NCBI GenBank assembly: GCA_027575765.1 | Contig: JANBPT010000514.1 | Coordinates: forward strand, 1-32,819 | Origin: Tieghemiomyces parasiticus | Taxonomy: Eukaryota > Kickxellomycota > Dimargaritomycetes > Dimargaritales > Dimargaritaceae | Reading direction: 5' to 3' | Length of the DNA: 32,819 nt | Shown here: positions 30,718-32,819 of the stretch, piece by piece | Layout: every line of letters begins with the position of its first letter | How positions within the stretch are numbered: the stretch's first letter is position 1 | Notes under the pieces: generated by a model | The model's database searches: none | Seen by the model: only the letters and a program-made list of their open reading frames with translations | What the model was told of the DNA's origin: nothing | Made by a program: the position numbers and the translations under genes

Positions 30718-31382
30718 CTTATAGAGTGGATGCCAACTTCAGGAGCAGAACAATAAAAGGCAGAGGCCAAGTGGGGCACAAGAAAAATAAAACTCAGAAT
30801 TAAGGAATTAGGTTATTATTAATGTTTGTTTCATTGGGCAGATGCCATAAGCACACTATATATATTGTGTGGTTTTCTTATATCAGGGCACAGAGGGCAT
30901 TCCCAGATACTAGGCAAAGGAGAGCTGTTCCCCTCTGCCCTTGTTGATTGTCCCACCTTGTGTTAGGCTGGTTCCAGAGTGCCTTGGGTGTCAGGCAGCA
31001 GGAGCAGGTTCTTCTCTGCCTGTCCTGGAGAAAGGTTGCCCATCCTGTTGGATTCTCCTACAGTTTCTGCCACATCTTTGAGCGGGTGGTGATCTGTGGG
31101 GGAGAGGGGGTGGAGGTTGTTGATCTCTTCCCTTCCTGGCTTTACCTTGGAAGCTAGGGCAGGTGTTGTTACTTCCCTCTATTGTACTCCTCGAGCTGTC
31201 CTTGTTGCACAATCAAACTCTGTTGCACCACCACTCCCAGCTAAGTGGCCTATATTGCACCCATCAAGGCGGCCATCCCCCTCCCTAGCACGCCAAACCC
31301 CACTCCCTTGTTCCCCCAGAAGAGGTGATCCTCTGAACCCTCTCTTCCAGCCAAAATAGAGGCCGCCCCTTCCCAAAGGGCA
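30718..31382. other. Gene-free spacer between two retrotransposon relics
   Basis: It contains A/T-rich patches (ACTATATATATTGTG near 30855) and CT-rich runs but no recognisable coding motif. It probably holds the missing 5' part of the gag element and the leader of the plus-strand element to the right. No LTR is identifiable. Confidence 0.35.
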
Positions 31383-32819
31383 TGAGACGTTCATGGGAAA
31401 TTCCGATTGACTGCCCCCCCATCATCAAACCCAAGGTGGCATAGGCAAGAGACAAAGGCACCTTTAGGCCTACCGGCCTCCTTTTTTGAGAGGACTGACA
31501 TCAACCACAACCAGGAGTTCATTAACTGTGACAAACTGTATCCTGCTGTTTCTCGCTCCAATGTATCCAGGCGTACCAAAGATCAAGCCACAAGCCCTTC
31601 TGAGCGTGAGCGCCTACTTAACGCGCTTATGCCTGGTGCAAGAGCCCTGCGCGAGTATCCCCCAGGCTGTCCACCTCCCAGTGAACTCAAGCCTATCAAC
31701 CCCTCCTTCAAGGATGACACTGTCCTTCTGTTCATTCCTCAATTGCCCCAAAGTTGTGCAGATATGGATTTCATGAACTATTACGTGGCAACCCGCCTGG
31801 AGTATGGTATTGATGAGACTGGGTTTGCACTGGCTAACCTTCCAGTCTACTCTATACCCAGACCCAGCACTGATGCCAGACGCGTCAGCCTGGACAATAG
31901 TGTGAGCTCCACCCTGAACATGCGCTCCATAGGTATCAGTCTCCCTCGCACCCACGGAATCCACCAGTGTGTGGGTGATGCCCGCCTCATCACCAGCATT
32001 GACCTTGTCAGTTACTTTACTCAACTCCGGATTGCCAAAGCTGTCCGTGATCACTGGACCTTTGATGGCAGGGACAATGGCCAAGTTTGTGCATGCTGCG
32101 TAGTCCAGGGAAACTTGTAAAGCCCTGCCATTGCCCATGGCCTGCTCATGCAAGTCATCAATGAGCTGCCGTCACTCAGAGGTAAGCTCATTGGGTACAT
32201 TGACAACATCTACCTGAAGAGCCCCTCAGGCCATGTGGACAACCACCTCTCTGACCTTCAAGCCCTGGTCTGCAAGCTGGCCAACTGGAGCATGACCATC
32301 AACCTGTCCAAGTGCTTCTTCCTAGGCCGGCAAGACATTGACATCCTGGGGTTCTGTTGGTCACAAGGAGGCACCTGGACCCTGCCAGACTCAAGGGTTT
32401 CCTGCCTCTATGAAATGCCCATGCCCACCACTGTCAAGGCAATCCAGCGACTGACTGGAGGCATTGACTCCATTGCAGGCCATCTCCCCTGGGCCAGCAT
32501 CCGACTAGCACCATTCCACGCCCTCACCAAAAAGACGCGCCTGTCCAAGGCAGACATTGACGACCTCCGCCCCTACTGGGACAGCCTCACCACTGCACTG
32601 TGCAATGTCAATAACCTCTATGAGCCCCAGCCTGGAGATCCCCTAACCTTGAGGGTAGATGCTGCTGAAGCTGGGGTGGGTGCCGTCCTCCTGGCCCACC
32701 CTTCAGACTCAGAAGATGATGTGGCTGTTGTAGCCTACTGGCCCAAGGCCTTTGATGGCGCACAAGGTAGGCGTCACCCTGGATTTCGTGAAGCATGGGG
32801 CCTGTTGAGAGCCACTCGT
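31383..32819 (+). pseudogene. Reverse transcriptase-RNase H region of a Ty3-like retrotransposon (runs off the edge)
   Basis: One reading frame runs from 31386 to the window end with a single stop, TAA at 32118-32120, so about 475 codons of pol are visible. Motifs in order: VYSIPRPSTDARRVSLD (entry to the polymerase), ITSIDLVSYFTQLRI (motif A, catalytic Asp), VVQGNL-stop-SPAIAHG (motif B), YIDNIYL (motif C, normally YxDD), NLSKCFFLG and DILGFCWS, and then PTTVKAIQRLTGG and PFHALTKKT of the thumb/connection. RNase H follows: LRVDAAEAGVGAVLLAH. The stop inside motif B and the Asp-to-Asn change in motif C both indicate loss of function. It is a different family from the RNase H relic at 29.3-29.9 kb and is less CpG-depleted, hence probably younger. 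The true protein start is not visible. Confidence 0.8.

Noticed and set aside
1..32819. tRNA, rRNA or CRISPR features
   Set aside because: Reading both strands for T-loop GGTTCRA-type motifs with pairing arms, rRNA-like blocks and regularly spaced repeats gave nothing supportable. A tRNA search program would be decisive.

Overview
This window looks like nuclear DNA of a filamentous, probably early-diverging fungus. I infer this from five intron-bearing or ORF-rich eukaryotic genes with GT-AG introns of about 100-250 bp, a TAF1 without bromodomains, a Rim2-type mitochondrial pyrimidine-nucleotide carrier, a GH81-like secreted protein, and the presence of HemW/RSAD1 and NT5DC-type genes that baker's yeast lacks to my knowledge. 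A zoopagomycete-like fungus (Kickxellomycotina or Dimargaritomycotina) is only a guess.

Layout. 1-2.3 kb is gene-free, repeat-derived and nearly devoid of CpG (I count two CpGs in the first 1,320 bp). 2.5-20.6 kb is a CpG-rich gene block. It holds a secreted GH81-like glucanase-family protein (+), the Rim2/SLC25A33-36 carrier (-, 4 exons), TAF1 (-, 3 exons), a small secreted protein (+), HemW/RSAD1 (-, 2 exons) and an NT5DC-type HAD protein (+, 3 exons). The GH81-like gene and the carrier converge, with poly(A) signals about 100 bp apart. HemW and NT5DC diverge from a shared 0.86 kb region. A 3.2 kb stretch upstream of TAF1 has no gene I can support.

From 20.7 kb on the window is an accessory, mobile-element-rich compartment. 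Two diverged copies of a roughly 1 kb tandem duplication (about 21.85-22.87 and 24.72-25.71 kb) each carry a TATA box, a long leader, a tiny secreted-protein gene and a poly(A) signal. Between and around them lie a dead mariner transposase and two 5'-truncated LINE-like copies in opposite orientations with TCC-repeat tails. From 26.6 kb the DNA is again CpG-poor. It contains a third copy of a roughly 350-bp repeat, three 133-bp TG...CA repeats (one with a 5-bp target duplication, GGAGG), a gag/RNase H relic, and a Ty3-like reverse transcriptase plus RNase H relic running off the right edge.

The genes do not form one pathway. Two or three products are mitochondrial (Rim2 carrier, HemW, possibly NT5DC), TAF1 is a core transcription factor, and the GH81-like protein and the small peptides are predicted to be secreted. 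The most interesting element is the small secreted-protein family, whose flanks and signal peptides are better conserved than the mature peptides, embedded among transposons.
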